Assembly: GCF_014207355.1 (NCBI RefSeq)
Contig: NZ_JACHEF010000007.1
Span: 62,001-126,000, forward strand
DNA from: Mesorhizobium sangaii
Lineage (GTDB): Bacteria > Pseudomonadota > Alphaproteobacteria > Rhizobiales > Rhizobiaceae
DNA: 64,000 bases
Reading direction: 5' to 3'
A program made the translations under genes and the position numbers. A model generated the notes under the pieces. The model was given only the letters and a program-made list of their open reading frames with translations. It made no database searches and was not told the origin of the DNA. Positions 15,445 through 24,267 of the stretch are shown here, in pieces (positions within the stretch are counted from its first letter, which is position 1; each line of letters starts with the position of its first letter).

Positions 15445-16863
15445 ATGTCGCTCGACCAGCCATCGCTCCGCGCACCCGAAAAACAGCTCCAGCCGGCTCC
15501 GGAAGACCGGCTTGCCGCGCTGGAACGGGTATGGCGGCGTTTCGCCGGCACGGAGACGCTGCTCAAGCGCGGCGGCCGCGTCGTCGAAGTCACGTCCACG
15601 CACTACAAGGTACGCGGCCTTTCCGACTTCGCCAGGCTGGGCGACATCGTCGAACAACGCGGCCATGCCGGCGCGCGCCGTGGCGAGATCGTCAAGATCA
15701 GTCGTGACGAGGTCGTCGTCGCACCCTTCGAACGCAGCGCCGATGCCGGCATCGGTGATGCCGTGTTCCGTCGCGGTCCGCTCGCGGTGGCGCCGCATGC
15801 CTCCTGGCGCGGCCGCACCATCGACGCGCTCACCAGGGCGATCGATGCCGGCCCGTCCCTCGTCAGGGGTGACGACACGCTGAGCGGTGCCCAGACGACG
15901 CCCGGCGCCATGGCGCGGCAGCGCGTCGGCACCGCCTTCATGACCGGCGTCAAGGTCATCGACATCTTCACGCCGCTCTGCTTCGGCCAGCGCCTCGGCA
16001 TCTTCGCCGGCTCCGGCGTCGGCAAGTCGACGCTGCTCGCCATGCTTGCCGGCGCCGACGCCTTCGACACCGTCGTCGTGGCGCTGATCGGCGAACGCGG
16101 CCGCGAAGTGCGTGAATTCCTCGAGGATACGATCGGCGACAGCATGGCCAAGACCGTCGCCGTCGTCGCCACCAGCGACGAGAGCGCCATGATGCGTCGG
16201 CGTGCGCCGGACACCGCCATGCGCGTCGCCGAGCATTTTCGCGACCAGGGCCACCGCGTGCTTCTGGTGCTGGATTCGATCACCCGCTTCGCCCATGCCT
16301 TGCGCGAGGTGGCGACGGGAACCGGCGAGCCGCCGGTCGCCCGCGGCTATCCGGCCTCGGTGTTCACCGAACTGCCCAAGCTGCTCGAGCGCGCCGGGCC
16401 GGGCGCAGAAGGCCCCGGTGTCGAAGGCAGGGGATCGATCACCGCCATCATTTCCGTTCTGGTCGACGGCGACGACCACAACGACCCGGTCGCCGACTCC
16501 GTGCGTGGCATCCTTGACGGCCATGTCGTGCTCGACCGTGCGATCGCCGAACAGGGCCGCTATCCGCCGGTCAATCCGCTGTCGTCCATATCGCGTCTTG
16601 CCGGCAAGGCCTGGAGCGCCGAACAGCGCGCGCTGGTGACGAGGCTGAAGTCGATGATCGCCCGCTTCGAGGACACGCGCGACATCCGTCTGCTGGGCGC
16701 CTATCAGGGCGGCGTCGACGCCGAGCTCGATATTGCCGTGCGCCAGGTGCCGCTGATCTACGAGGCGCTGACGCAATCGCCCAAGGACCGTCCGTCCGCC
16801 GAACCGTTCTCCGATCTCGCCCGTCACCTCAAGGGTAAGCTGAATGCCGATGCAGGAGACTGA
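15445..16863 (+). CDS. fliI: Flagellar export ATPase FliI
   Basis: A 472-residue F1-beta-like ATPase that energises flagellar type III export. Walker A GSGVGKSTLL is near residues 188-198 and the Walker B region VLLVLDSITRFAHALREVA near 273-290. The N-terminal domain lies before these. Residues 1-30 are longer and more variable than in enteric FliI. Its last 20 bases overlap the next gene in another frame, suggesting translational coupling. The partner regulators FliH and FliJ are not next to it; candidates are at 28402 and 47173. Confidence 0.95.
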   Translation: MSLDQPSLRAPEKQLQPAPEDRLAALERVWRRFAGTETLLKRGGRVVEVTSTHYKVRGLSDFARLGDIVEQRGHAGARRGEIVKISRDEVVVAPFERSADAGIGDAVFRRGPLAVAPHASWRGRTIDALTRAIDAGPSLVRGDDTLSGAQTTPGAMARQRVGTAFMTGVKVIDIFTPLCFGQRLGIFAGSGVGKSTLLAMLAGADAFDTVVVALIGERGREVREFLEDTIGDSMAKTVAVVATSDESAMMRRRAPDTAMRVAEHFRDQGHRVLLVLDSITRFAHALREVATGTGEPPVARGYPASVFTELPKLLERAGPGAEGPGVEGRGSITAIISVLVDGDDHNDPVADSVRGILDGHVVLDRAIAEQGRYPPVNPLSSISRLAGKAWSAEQRALVTRLKSMIARFEDTRDIRLLGAYQGGVDAELDIAVRQVPLIYEALTQSPKDRPSAEPFSDLARHLKGKLNADAGD

Positions 16864-17713
16864 ACGCCAGTACACCGAGCGTATCCTGCGCGAGATGATC
16901 GCGGAGGCCAACGCCAAGGAGCAAGCCAGGGCTGACGAAGCCAGACTTGCCAAGGCAAAGGCTGCCCGCGCCATAGCTGCGAAAGCCGAGGCTGTTTTAG
17001 CCCGGGCTGCCAGGCCAATCCTGCCCAGGGTTGCCAAGCCAATCCTGCCGAGGGCTGCCACAGCCGAGCCTGTTTGGCCCAAGGCTGCTGAGGTCGCTCT
17101 GCCCAAGGATCCCCAGGCAGAGGCTGGCGAGATGACGCAAGCCAGCCGCGACTCGCTGATCGAGGGCCTGTTCCCACGCACCGAATGGCCGCAGCCGCCA
17201 AAGGCACAGTTTCCCAGGCTGAAAAAACAGTCCGACCGCCGCAGCGATTTCGTCGTTGCCGCGCTCGGCTTGACGCTGGGGCTGATCTGCGCCCTGTTTC
17301 CCTGGTACATCTTCTTCAACCAGGAACAGTTTGGCGTCCAGGCGATCAAGTTCGGCGGCACCGGGACCAATTCGGGACGGGCGGGCGGCGGCGTGGTCGC
17401 TGAACGCAGCGCGCCACTGACGGTAAAGGACGTACCGGCAGCCAATCTCGATCTGTTTGCCACTGGAACCGTGCAGGATGACGCCAATCCCGCGCCGGCG
17501 CCCGATGAACAACCCTTCCCGGCCGACGCCGCGAAATTCCGCATGGTTCATGTCGCCAACGGCCGGGCCATGATCGAGGACGATGCCGGACTGTGGATCG
17601 TCCAGCGCGGCTCGACACTGCCCGACTCCAGCCAAGTGTCTTCCATCGAGCAGCGCAACGGCAAATGGGTCATGGTCACCAGCACCGACCAGGTGATCGA
17701 ACTCTCCAGGTGA
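16844..17713 (+). CDS. Conserved hypothetical membrane-anchored protein of the fliI operon
   Basis: A 289-residue protein. Residues 1-70 are an Ala/Lys/Arg-rich, probably coiled or extended region; a Pro-rich linker follows; one membrane helix lies at about 138-161 (VVAALGLTLGLICALFPWYI). The C-terminal 125 residues would then be periplasmic, with a small beta-rich domain near the end (AKFRMVHVANGRAMIEDDAG). It starts inside fliI (ATG 16844, or ATG 16850). I recognise no named domain. A gene of this kind between fliI and flgB is shared with other rhizobia as I recall, so a role in export or the basal body is plausible. Confidence 0.8.
   Translation: MPMQETERQYTERILREMIAEANAKEQARADEARLAKAKAARAIAAKAEAVLARAARPILPRVAKPILPRAATAEPVWPKAAEVALPKDPQAEAGEMTQASRDSLIEGLFPRTEWPQPPKAQFPRLKKQSDRRSDFVVAALGLTLGLICALFPWYIFFNQEQFGVQAIKFGGTGTNSGRAGGGVVAERSAPLTVKDVPAANLDLFATGTVQDDANPAPAPDEQPFPADAAKFRMVHVANGRAMIEDDAGLWIVQRGSTLPDSSQVSSIEQRNGKWVMVTSTDQVIELSR
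17009..17056 (+). repeat. 24-bp tandem repeat, two units
   Basis: Units 17009-17032 and 17033-17056 differ at four positions and encode ARPILPRV and AKPILPRA. They lie in the N-terminal Ala/Lys-rich region of the hypothetical protein 16844-17713. Confidence 0.8.
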
Positions 17714-17796
17714 CGCCCCGTCTCGGGCGTCCGGCCATCCGCAAGGTCCGCGCAAGACTGGCGGCCTAGTCTTCGGGAACCCGCCCGGAGATTCCC

Positions 17797-18177
17797 ATGG
17801 AGCCCGTTTCCCTTTTCGACCTCGCCGCCAAGCAAGCGCAATGGCTTGCCGTGCGCCAGTCCGCCATTGCCGGCAACATCGCCAACGCCAACACGCCGGG
17901 CTACACGGCAAACGATGTCGAGCCGTTCGAAAAGGTGCTTGACTGCACCGCGGTGTCGCTGCAGGCCACGCAGGCCGGCCATCTCGGCAACGCGGCGACC
18001 AATGCCGGCTTCACCATCAAGCCGCAGGAAGATGATGGCGTTGTCATGCCGTCCAAGAACTCGGTGGTGCTGGAAGACCAGTTGATGAAGGCCGGCGAAG
18101 TGCGCCGCTCCTTCGAGCTCAACACGGCGATCGTCAAGGCGTTCCATTCGATGATGATGATGGCGGTGAAGAGCTGA
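17797..18177 (+). CDS. flgB: Flagellar proximal-rod protein FlgB
   Basis: A 126-residue rod protein. The start MEPVSLFDLAAKQAQWLAVR is followed by GNIANANTPGYTANDV, the rod signature. The C-terminal helical segment ends HSMMMMAVKS. An 83-base gap upstream could hold an internal promoter. flgC begins 2 bases after the stop. Confidence 0.94.
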   Translation: MEPVSLFDLAAKQAQWLAVRQSAIAGNIANANTPGYTANDVEPFEKVLDCTAVSLQATQAGHLGNAATNAGFTIKPQEDDGVVMPSKNSVVLEDQLMKAGEVRRSFELNTAIVKAFHSMMMMAVKS

Positions 18178-18179
18178 CC

Positions 18180-18596
18180 ATGGACGCGCTGACCGCAGCC
18201 CTCAAAGTCGCAGCATCCGGCCTCGGCGCCCAATCGGAGCGCTTGCGCGTTGTTTCGGAAAACCTGGCCAACGCCCAGTCGACCGGCACAACGCCAGGGT
18301 CCGATCCCTATCGCCGCAAGACCATCAGCTTCGTCTCCGAGCTCGACCGGACCTCCGGCAGCTCGACGGTCCAAGTCAACTCGATCGATCGCGATCCCAG
18401 TGACTTTCCCGTCGAATTCCAACCCGGCAACGAGGCCGCCGACGACAAGGGCTATGTCAAGATGCCCAACGTCAACGTGCTGATCGAAATGGCCGACATG
18501 ACCGAGGCCAACCGTTCCTACGAAGCCAATCTCCAGGTCGTCAAGCAGGCGCGCGACCTGATTTCCATGACCATCGACCTGATGAGGAACCAGTAA
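18180..18596 (+). CDS. flgC: Flagellar proximal-rod protein FlgC
   Basis: A 138-residue rod protein with N-terminal LTAALKVAASGLGAQSERLR, then the SENLANAQSTG signature. The C-terminus (VNVLIEMADMTEANRSYEAN) matches FlgC. Its TAA overlaps the fliE ATG by one base (TAATG), typical of coupled translation. Confidence 0.95.
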   Translation: MDALTAALKVAASGLGAQSERLRVVSENLANAQSTGTTPGSDPYRRKTISFVSELDRTSGSSTVQVNSIDRDPSDFPVEFQPGNEAADDKGYVKMPNVNVLIEMADMTEANRSYEANLQVVKQARDLISMTIDLMRNQ

Positions 18597-18922
18597 TGAT
18601 CAGCGGCATCGGAGCCCTTCAGTTCAAGTCCTCGGTCGGTGGCGACGACGCGGTGACAAGCCTGCTCCAGGGCGGCGCGACACCCTCGGCTGGCGGCAAT
18701 GTCGGCACCTCGTTTGCCGAGGCGCTGAGCCAGGCGGCCTCCAAGACGGTCAACACGATGGAGAATGCCGAGCAGGTATCGGTGCAGGCGCTCAAGGGCG
18801 ACGCCGACACCCGTCAGGTGGTCGACGCCGTGATGAGCGCGCAGCAGGCGCTTCAGACCGCCGTCGCCATCCGCGACAAGGTGGTTTCCGCCTATCTCGA
18901 AGTCAGCCGAATGGGCATCTGA
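18596..18922 (+). CDS. fliE: Hook-basal body protein FliE
   Basis: A 108-residue protein that joins the MS ring to the rod. The C-terminal half has the family pattern (VVDAVMSAQQALQTAVAIRD, then VSAYLEVSRMGI). The N-terminal half is a glycine/serine-rich stretch as usual. It follows flgC directly, and flgG comes 11 bases later. Confidence 0.95.
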   Translation: MISGIGALQFKSSVGGDDAVTSLLQGGATPSAGGNVGTSFAEALSQAASKTVNTMENAEQVSVQALKGDADTRQVVDAVMSAQQALQTAVAIRDKVVSAYLEVSRMGI

Positions 18923-18933
18923 GGAATTCCGCC

Positions 18934-19722
18934 ATGAAAGCACTCGCCATCGCCGCCACCGGCATGAATGCCCAGCAGACAAATCTGGAAGTCATCGCCA
19001 ACAACATCGCCAACATCAACACCACCGGCTACAAGCGCGCCCGCGCCGAATTCTCCGACCTGCTCTACCAGGTCGACCGCACGCAGGGCGTGCCCAACCG
19101 CTCCAACGCCTCTCTGGTGCCGGAGGGCGTCTCGATCGGCCTCGGCGTCAAGACGACGGCCGTGCGCAACGTGCACACCCAGGGCGAACTGACCAGCACC
19201 GGCAACAGTTTCGACCTGGCGCTGACCGGCAGGGGCTGGTTCCAGATCGAAGGCGCCGACGGCGGCACGCTCTACAGCCGCGCCGGCGCCCTCAACACCA
19301 ATGCCACCGGACAGCTGGTGACGGTGGACGGTGCCAGTGTCATTCCGGCAATCACCGTTCCCACCGACGCCGTCGAGGTCATCGTCAACAAGACCGGCCA
19401 GGTCTTCGCCCGCATCGACGGCCAGACCGACCTGCAGAACCTCGGCCAGATTCAGATCGCCAATTTCGCCAACGAGGCGGGGCTCGCCCCGCTCGGCGAC
19501 AACCTGTTCCAGGAAACAACGGCTTCCGGCCCGGCGAATGTCGGCGTGCCGGGCGATCCCGGCTTTGCCACCATCCAGCAGGGCTATCTCGAGGCCTCGA
19601 ACGTCGACCCGGTCAAGGAAATCACCGAGCTGATCTCGGCGCAGCGCGCCTATGAGATGAATTCCAAGGTCATCCAGGCCGCCGACGACATGGCTTCGGT
19701 CGTTTCCAAGAACATCAGGTAG
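18934..19722 (+). CDS. flgG: Flagellar distal-rod protein FlgG
   Basis: A 262-residue rod protein, the standard length. The N-terminal MKALAIAATGMNAQQTNLEV and NNIANINTTGYKRARAEF, and the C-terminal LEASNVDPVKEITELISAQR, are near-consensus. It forms the distal rod that passes the P and L rings encoded just downstream (flgI, flgH). Confidence 0.96.
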   Translation: MKALAIAATGMNAQQTNLEVIANNIANINTTGYKRARAEFSDLLYQVDRTQGVPNRSNASLVPEGVSIGLGVKTTAVRNVHTQGELTSTGNSFDLALTGRGWFQIEGADGGTLYSRAGALNTNATGQLVTVDGASVIPAITVPTDAVEVIVNKTGQVFARIDGQTDLQNLGQIQIANFANEAGLAPLGDNLFQETTASGPANVGVPGDPGFATIQQGYLEASNVDPVKEITELISAQRAYEMNSKVIQAADDMASVVSKNIR

Positions 19723-19724
19723 GG

Positions 19725-20264
19725 ATGATGGCCATGCCGATCTCCTGCTCCGCATTCCGCCGCACCGCGCTTGTCCTTGCGCTGGTGGCCGGCTGCATGC
19801 CGGCTTTCGCCCAGGAATCGGCAGATCAATCGACAGGCCAATCGGCCAATCAGATCGCCAGCAACCAACCTGCCGGCGAGGTTGTGTTGATCCCCAACCG
19901 GGTCATCTATCCCGGCGAGACCATCGAGCTCGCTGCCTTGAAAAAGGTGACCCTGATCGCCGGCAAGCACAAGCCGGACGCGGTCGCCACGCGGGCCGAG
20001 GAACTCGACGGCAAGGTCGCCAAGCGCACGCTGCTGCCCGGCCGCTACATTCCCTCCGCCGCCGTCCGCGAGGCCTGGCTGGTCGAACAGGGCGCGTCCG
20101 TGCAGGTCTTCTTCATCGCCGGCGGACTGACGATCTCGGCCACCGCGGTGACGTTGCAGCCGGGTTCCGCCGGCGACCTCGTCAAGGTCCGCAACGTCGA
20201 CAGCGGCAAGATCCTGTCCGGCACGGTGATGGCGGATGGGACTATCCAGGTCAGCGCTTCATGA
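19725..20264 (+). CDS. flgA: P-ring assembly chaperone FlgA
   Basis: A 179-residue periplasmic protein with a cleavable signal peptide (hydrophobic core LVLALVAGCMPAFA, likely cut after AFA). The C-terminal SAF-like domain has the family feel (LLPGRYIPSAAVREAWLVEQ, GLTISATAVTLQPGSAGDLV). It helps FlgI form the P ring. Its last four bases overlap the flgI start (ATGA). Confidence 0.92.
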   Translation: MMAMPISCSAFRRTALVLALVAGCMPAFAQESADQSTGQSANQIASNQPAGEVVLIPNRVIYPGETIELAALKKVTLIAGKHKPDAVATRAEELDGKVAKRTLLPGRYIPSAAVREAWLVEQGASVQVFFIAGGLTISATAVTLQPGSAGDLVKVRNVDSGKILSGTVMADGTIQVSAS

Positions 20265-21502
20265 TGCGCGGACTTGCCCTGATCCTGGCGGCCGTGCTCG
20301 GCCTGCAGCCGGCGCTGGCCGACGGCCTGACGCCCAAGGCCAAGCGCGATCTCGCCGCCAAGAATGGCGGCGTCTACGACGATCCGGAATACAATCCGGC
20401 CACCACCAGCCGCATGTTCAGGGTTTCGTCGGGGCCGAGTTCTCTGCCGCCGGGTCAGGTCGCCTCGCGCATCAAGGACATCGCCCAGCTGCAGAGTTCG
20501 CGCGACAACCAGCTGGTCGGATACGGCCTGGTCATCGGGCTCGCCGGATCGGGCGACAGCCTGCGCAACTCGCCGTTCACCGAACAATCGATCCGCGCCA
20601 TGCTCGAAAATCTCGGCATCGCCACCGAAGGCGGCAGCGCACGCGCCAAGAATGTCGCCGCCGTCATCGTCACCGCCAACATGCCGCCCTACGTGCAGTC
20701 CGGCGCCCGCATCGACATCGACGTCTCCTCGATGGGTGACGCCACCTCGCTCGCCGGCGGCACGCTGATCATGACGCCTTTGAAGGCCGCGGACGGCGAG
20801 ATCTATGCCGTCGGCCAGGGCTCGGTCATCGTTTCCGGCTTTGTCGCCAAGGGACAAGCCGAGAAGCTGACGCAAGGCGTGCCGACGTCCGGCCGTGTGC
20901 CGAACGGCGCCATCGTCGAGCGCGCGGTCCAGGCCGAATTCGACGATCAGGCGACGTTGACCCTACAATTGCGCAATCCCGATTTTTCGACCGCCATTCG
21001 CATCGCCGACGCCATCAACGACTATACCAGCCAGCGCTTCGGCGCGCGAGTTGCGGCCGAGCGCGATGCCCGCACCGTGCAGATCAGAAGGCCGAAGGGC
21101 GTTTCGGCGGCGCGCTTCTATGCCGAGATCGAAAACCTGGTGGTCGAATCCGACACCCCGGCCCGCGTCGTCATCGACGAGCGCACCGGTACCATCGTCA
21201 TCGGCAACGACGTCAAGATCTCGCGGGTCGCCATAAGCCACGGCACGCTCACCGTGCGCATCACCGAAGCGCCGCGCATCGTCCAACCCGAGCCTTTCTC
21301 CAAGGGCGAGACGGCCGTCGAGCCTTTCACCGCCATCGAAGCCAGCCGCCCCGATGGCCGCGTCGCCGTGCTTGACGGACCCGATCTCGAAACGCTCGTT
21401 TCCGGCCTCAACCGTCTCGGCGTCCAGCCGGACGGCATCATTGCCATTCTGCAGGGCATCAAGTCGGCCGGCGCCCTGCAGGCCGATCTGGTTCTGCAAT
21501 AG
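20261..21502 (+). CDS. flgI: Flagellar P-ring protein FlgI
   Basis: A 413-residue periplasmic protein with a signal peptide (MMRGLALILAAVLGLQPALA). The N-terminal block QLVGYGLVIGLAGSGDSLRN and the ring-forming region further on are characteristic. It has about 40 more residues than many FlgI proteins between the signal peptide and the first conserved block. It assembles around the rod in the peptidoglycan layer. Confidence 0.96.
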   Translation: MMRGLALILAAVLGLQPALADGLTPKAKRDLAAKNGGVYDDPEYNPATTSRMFRVSSGPSSLPPGQVASRIKDIAQLQSSRDNQLVGYGLVIGLAGSGDSLRNSPFTEQSIRAMLENLGIATEGGSARAKNVAAVIVTANMPPYVQSGARIDIDVSSMGDATSLAGGTLIMTPLKAADGEIYAVGQGSVIVSGFVAKGQAEKLTQGVPTSGRVPNGAIVERAVQAEFDDQATLTLQLRNPDFSTAIRIADAINDYTSQRFGARVAAERDARTVQIRRPKGVSAARFYAEIENLVVESDTPARVVIDERTGTIVIGNDVKISRVAISHGTLTVRITEAPRIVQPEPFSKGETAVEPFTAIEASRPDGRVAVLDGPDLETLVSGLNRLGVQPDGIIAILQGIKSAGALQADLVLQ

Positions 21503-21505
21503 GCG

Positions 21506-22090
21506 ATGCCGATGAAGCGCTCCCTCTCACGCCACGAAAGACGCCCCGCCGCCGCAATCCTGTTCGCGGCCGCTGTTGTCGCCATGTCCTTTGCCGGCAG
21601 CACGGCGCGCGGCGAGGAAACGGTTCGCCAGGTCCTGCCGGGCGCGCCGGCCGCCGAGCCACCGCAGCAATTGACGCGGGAAAAGGCGCCGGATCAAAGC
21701 GAGATCGAACGCTTCTGCTCCAACATCGCCGACGCCGCCCGCGACCGCCGCTATGCCTTGCAGGCGGAAGAGATGAAGCAGCTGCAGGCCGGCATCGACC
21801 AGCGCATGAAGGCGCTGGAGGAGAAGCGGGCCGAATACGAGACCTGGCTGAAGCGGCGCGAGGTTTTCCTGGCCCGCGCCGAGGACGGCGTCGTCCAGAT
21901 CTATGCCGGCATGAAGCCCGACGCCGCCGCCGAGCGGCTGGCCATCGTCAACGCCGACCTGGCGGCGGCGATATTGATGAAGCTCGATTCACGCAAGGCG
22001 AGCGTCATCCTCAACGAAATGGACCAGACGGCGGCGGCGACGCTCACCGGCATCATGGCCAGCGCAGCCCGAAGGGTAGATCCGTCATGA
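21506..22090 (+). CDS. motE: MotC chaperone MotE
   Basis: A 194-residue exported protein (signal-like segment ILFAAAVVAMSFAGSTA). A long coiled coil follows (EMKQLQAGIDQRMKALEEKR) and the C-terminal part has the MgtE-N-like pattern LAAAILMKLDSRKASVILNE. In S. meliloti MotE is a periplasmic chaperone that stabilises MotC; the gene is found between flgI and flgH, exactly as here. Its stop overlaps the flgH start (ATGA). Confidence 0.88.
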   Translation: MPMKRSLSRHERRPAAAILFAAAVVAMSFAGSTARGEETVRQVLPGAPAAEPPQQLTREKAPDQSEIERFCSNIADAARDRRYALQAEEMKQLQAGIDQRMKALEEKRAEYETWLKRREVFLARAEDGVVQIYAGMKPDAAAERLAIVNADLAAAILMKLDSRKASVILNEMDQTAAATLTGIMASAARRVDPS

Positions 22091-22794
22091 TCCGCAAGAT
22101 GCTCGTCCTGTGCGCGGTCGCCGGGCTGTCCGGTTGCGGAACCAATCTGAAGGAGGTCGGCAAGGAGCCGGCTTTGTCCCCGGTCGGCTCCGGCATCGAC
22201 GGCGGCAACACCTCGTCCCTCTATCGCTATCCGCAAACGCCGCCCACACCGGTCAAGAAATTCTCCTTGTGGGATGACCGCCAGAGCCGGCTGTTCACCG
22301 ACCCGCGGGCGCTGTCGCAGGGCGACATCCTGACCGTCAAGATCAAGATCAACGACAGGGCCAACTTCAAGAACCAGAACGACAGGAGCCGCACCGCCAA
22401 CCGCAAGCTCGGTTACGACCTCAGCGCGCAGTGGGACAAGTGGAGCACCGCCGGCAAGGGTTCCGGCGCTCTCAGCTCCACCACCGACACCACGGCCGAC
22501 GGCGAGATCAAGCGCTCGGAAACGCTTGAGCTCAATGTCGCGGCCATCGTCACCGATGTCCTGCCGAACGGCAATTTGATGATCACGGGATCGCAGGAAG
22601 TGCGCGTCAACGCCGAGCTCAGGGTGTTGACCCTCGCCGGTATCGTGCGGCCGGCCGATATCGGCGCCGAGAACACCATCCCCTACGAACGCATCGCCGA
22701 AGCCCGCATCTCCTACGGCGGGCGCGGCCGCATCACCGAGGTCCAGCAACCTGCCTACGGCCAGCAGATTCTCGACCAGGTCCTTCCGTTCTAA
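22087..22794 (+). CDS. flgH: Flagellar L-ring lipoprotein FlgH
   Basis: A 235-residue outer-membrane ring lipoprotein. The lipobox is LSGC, with Cys17 as the lipidated residue (MIRKMLVLCAVAGLSGC). Conserved blocks are LWDDRQSRLFTDPRALSQGD and the C-terminal GRGRITEVQQPAYGQQILDQ. It forms the bushing where the rod crosses the outer membrane. Confidence 0.96.
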   Translation: MIRKMLVLCAVAGLSGCGTNLKEVGKEPALSPVGSGIDGGNTSSLYRYPQTPPTPVKKFSLWDDRQSRLFTDPRALSQGDILTVKIKINDRANFKNQNDRSRTANRKLGYDLSAQWDKWSTAGKGSGALSSTTDTTADGEIKRSETLELNVAAIVTDVLPNGNLMITGSQEVRVNAELRVLTLAGIVRPADIGAENTIPYERIAEARISYGGRGRITEVQQPAYGQQILDQVLPF

Positions 22795-22813
22795 GATTGG
22801 AGAACACGGCACC

Positions 22814-23308
22814 GTGGCAAACGTTGAACAGATTCTGCCGCGCAAGGGTCCCTCCCTTGCCATCCAGGCCGTCATGCTGCTGGTTGTGACGGCAGCTGCG
22901 ATCGGCATGGGCTGGATGTCCGGCGGCTATCTCAAGGGCGTCGGCGCACCGGCCTCGGTGCCGGTCGCGCCGGAGAACGAAGGCAAGACCGCACAGCCCG
23001 CCGCTGCCGGTGAGGCAGGCGTGGGGCCGACGCTCGTCGTGCTGGCGCCGATCACCACCAACATCGCCTCGCCTGCCGATACCTGGATCAGAATGGAAGC
23101 GTCCGTCGTCTATGACGGGCCGCAGCCCCAGTCCATGTCGGACGACATCCACCAGGACCTTCTGGCCCTGGTGCGCACCTTGAAGATGCATCAGATCGAG
23201 GGCGCCAGCGGCTACCAGCACCTGAAGGCAGATCTCGAGGAACGAGCCTCGATCCGCAGCCAGGGTCACGCCAAGCAGATTCTTATCAGGACATTGCTGC
23301 TCGAATGA
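22814..23308 (+). CDS. fliL: Flagellar basal body protein FliL
   Basis: A 164-residue single-pass inner-membrane protein linked to stator function. GTG 22814 is the start. The membrane helix is about residues 18-40 (AVMLLVVTAAAIGMGWMSGG). The C-terminal periplasmic stomatin-like domain ends in the typical KQILIRTLLLE. Its stop overlaps the fliP ATG by four bases. Confidence 0.92.
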   Translation: MANVEQILPRKGPSLAIQAVMLLVVTAAAIGMGWMSGGYLKGVGAPASVPVAPENEGKTAQPAAAGEAGVGPTLVVLAPITTNIASPADTWIRMEASVVYDGPQPQSMSDDIHQDLLALVRTLKMHQIEGASGYQHLKADLEERASIRSQGHAKQILIRTLLLE

Positions 23309-24036
23309 GAAAGTTCCTTCTCGCCACGGCGATGATCGCCGCCGCCACCTCCGTCGCGGCGGCGCAGCAACTCGATCTCGGCGGCATCGGCAAGGCCGAT
23401 GGCACGACCGTCGGCTACATCATCCAGATGTTCGGCCTGCTGACTGTGCTGTCGGTGGCGCCTGGCTTGCTGATCATGGTGACGAGCTTCACCCGTTTCG
23501 TCATCGCCTTCTCGATCCTGCGTGCCGGCATCGGCCTGCAGTCGACGCCCGCCAACCTCATCCTCATTTCACTGTCGCTGTTCATGACCTTCTATGTCAT
23601 GGCGCCGACCTTCGATCAGGCCTGGAACACCGGTGTCAAGCCGCTGATGGACAACCAGATCACCCAGACCGTAGCCTTCGACAAGATTTCGGATCCATTC
23701 CGCACCTTCATGCTGCGCAATGTGCGCGACAAGGATTTCGACCTCTTCGCCGATCTCGCCCGCGAGCGCGGCCAGACCGTTTCGCGCGACACCGTCGACC
23801 TGCGCATCCTGGTGCCTGCCTTCATGATCTCGGAAATCCGGCGCGGCTTCGAGATCGGCTTCCTGATCGTGCTGCCATTCCTGGTCATCGACCTGATCGT
23901 CGCCACCATCACCATGGCGATGGGCATGATGATGCTGCCGCCGACGGTGGTGTCGCTGCCGTTCAAGATCCTGTTCTTCGTCCTGATCGACGGCTGGAAT
24001 CTGCTTGTCGGCAGCCTGGTGCGCTCCTTCAACTGA
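23305..24036 (+). CDS. fliP: Flagellar export gate protein FliP
   Basis: A 243-residue export-gate subunit with a signal peptide (MRKFLLATAMIAAATSVAAA) and four membrane helices. Family hallmarks are SFTRFVIAFSILRAGIGLQS, RILVPAFMISEIRRGFEIGF and the closing IDGWNLLVGSLVRSF. It is the last gene of the flgF-to-fliP operon. The usual partner FliO was not seen here; FliQ and FliR are encoded at 39755 and 46418. Confidence 0.96.
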   Translation: MRKFLLATAMIAAATSVAAAQQLDLGGIGKADGTTVGYIIQMFGLLTVLSVAPGLLIMVTSFTRFVIAFSILRAGIGLQSTPANLILISLSLFMTFYVMAPTFDQAWNTGVKPLMDNQITQTVAFDKISDPFRTFMLRNVRDKDFDLFADLARERGQTVSRDTVDLRILVPAFMISEIRRGFEIGFLIVLPFLVIDLIVATITMAMGMMMLPPTVVSLPFKILFFVLIDGWNLLVGSLVRSFN

Positions 24037-24109
24037 GCGCTTGCAGCTGATCCCTGGCGGCTGGTCGCCATCGCGTCTCCAGCGCAGAATTCAAGCAATA
24101 TATTTTCGA

Positions 24110-24125
24110 TTAACCGTCCGGTTTA
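24110..24125. promoter_or_regulatory. Dyad upstream of flaA (candidate operator)
   Basis: AACCG (24112-24116), TC, CGGTT (24119-24123) inside TTAACCGTCCGGTTTA. The TTAACC half recurs in the palindromes upstream of flaB (25400-25439), hinting at one shared regulator. Confidence 0.35.
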
Positions 24126-24210
24126 GTCCTTTGGTAGGGACTAGCCCGCATATTCGCTCGCAGATGGCGGGTGATCGATTCTAGAGATCATTGGCATGAT
24201 GCCGCACCGT

Positions 24211-24231
24211 CATACCGGGAGACCCGGTATG
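24211..24231 (+). promoter_or_regulatory. 5' UTR hairpin of flaA mRNA
   Basis: CATACCGGG (24211-24219), loop AGA, CCCGGTATG (24223-24231) is a perfect 9-bp stem 36 bases before the flaA ATG, followed by seven A residues and a weak ribosome site. FlbT proteins act post-transcriptionally on flagellin leader RNA in Caulobacter, so this could be such a target. It is not followed by a T run on the plus strand. Confidence 0.5.
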
Positions 24232-24267
24232 TCAAAAAAACACCTGTAAAATCAAGGTACGAGTACC

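Noticed and set aside
15229..17544. 771-residue minus-strand open frame
   Set aside because: Antisense to fliI and its neighbours, no family pattern, low-complexity content.
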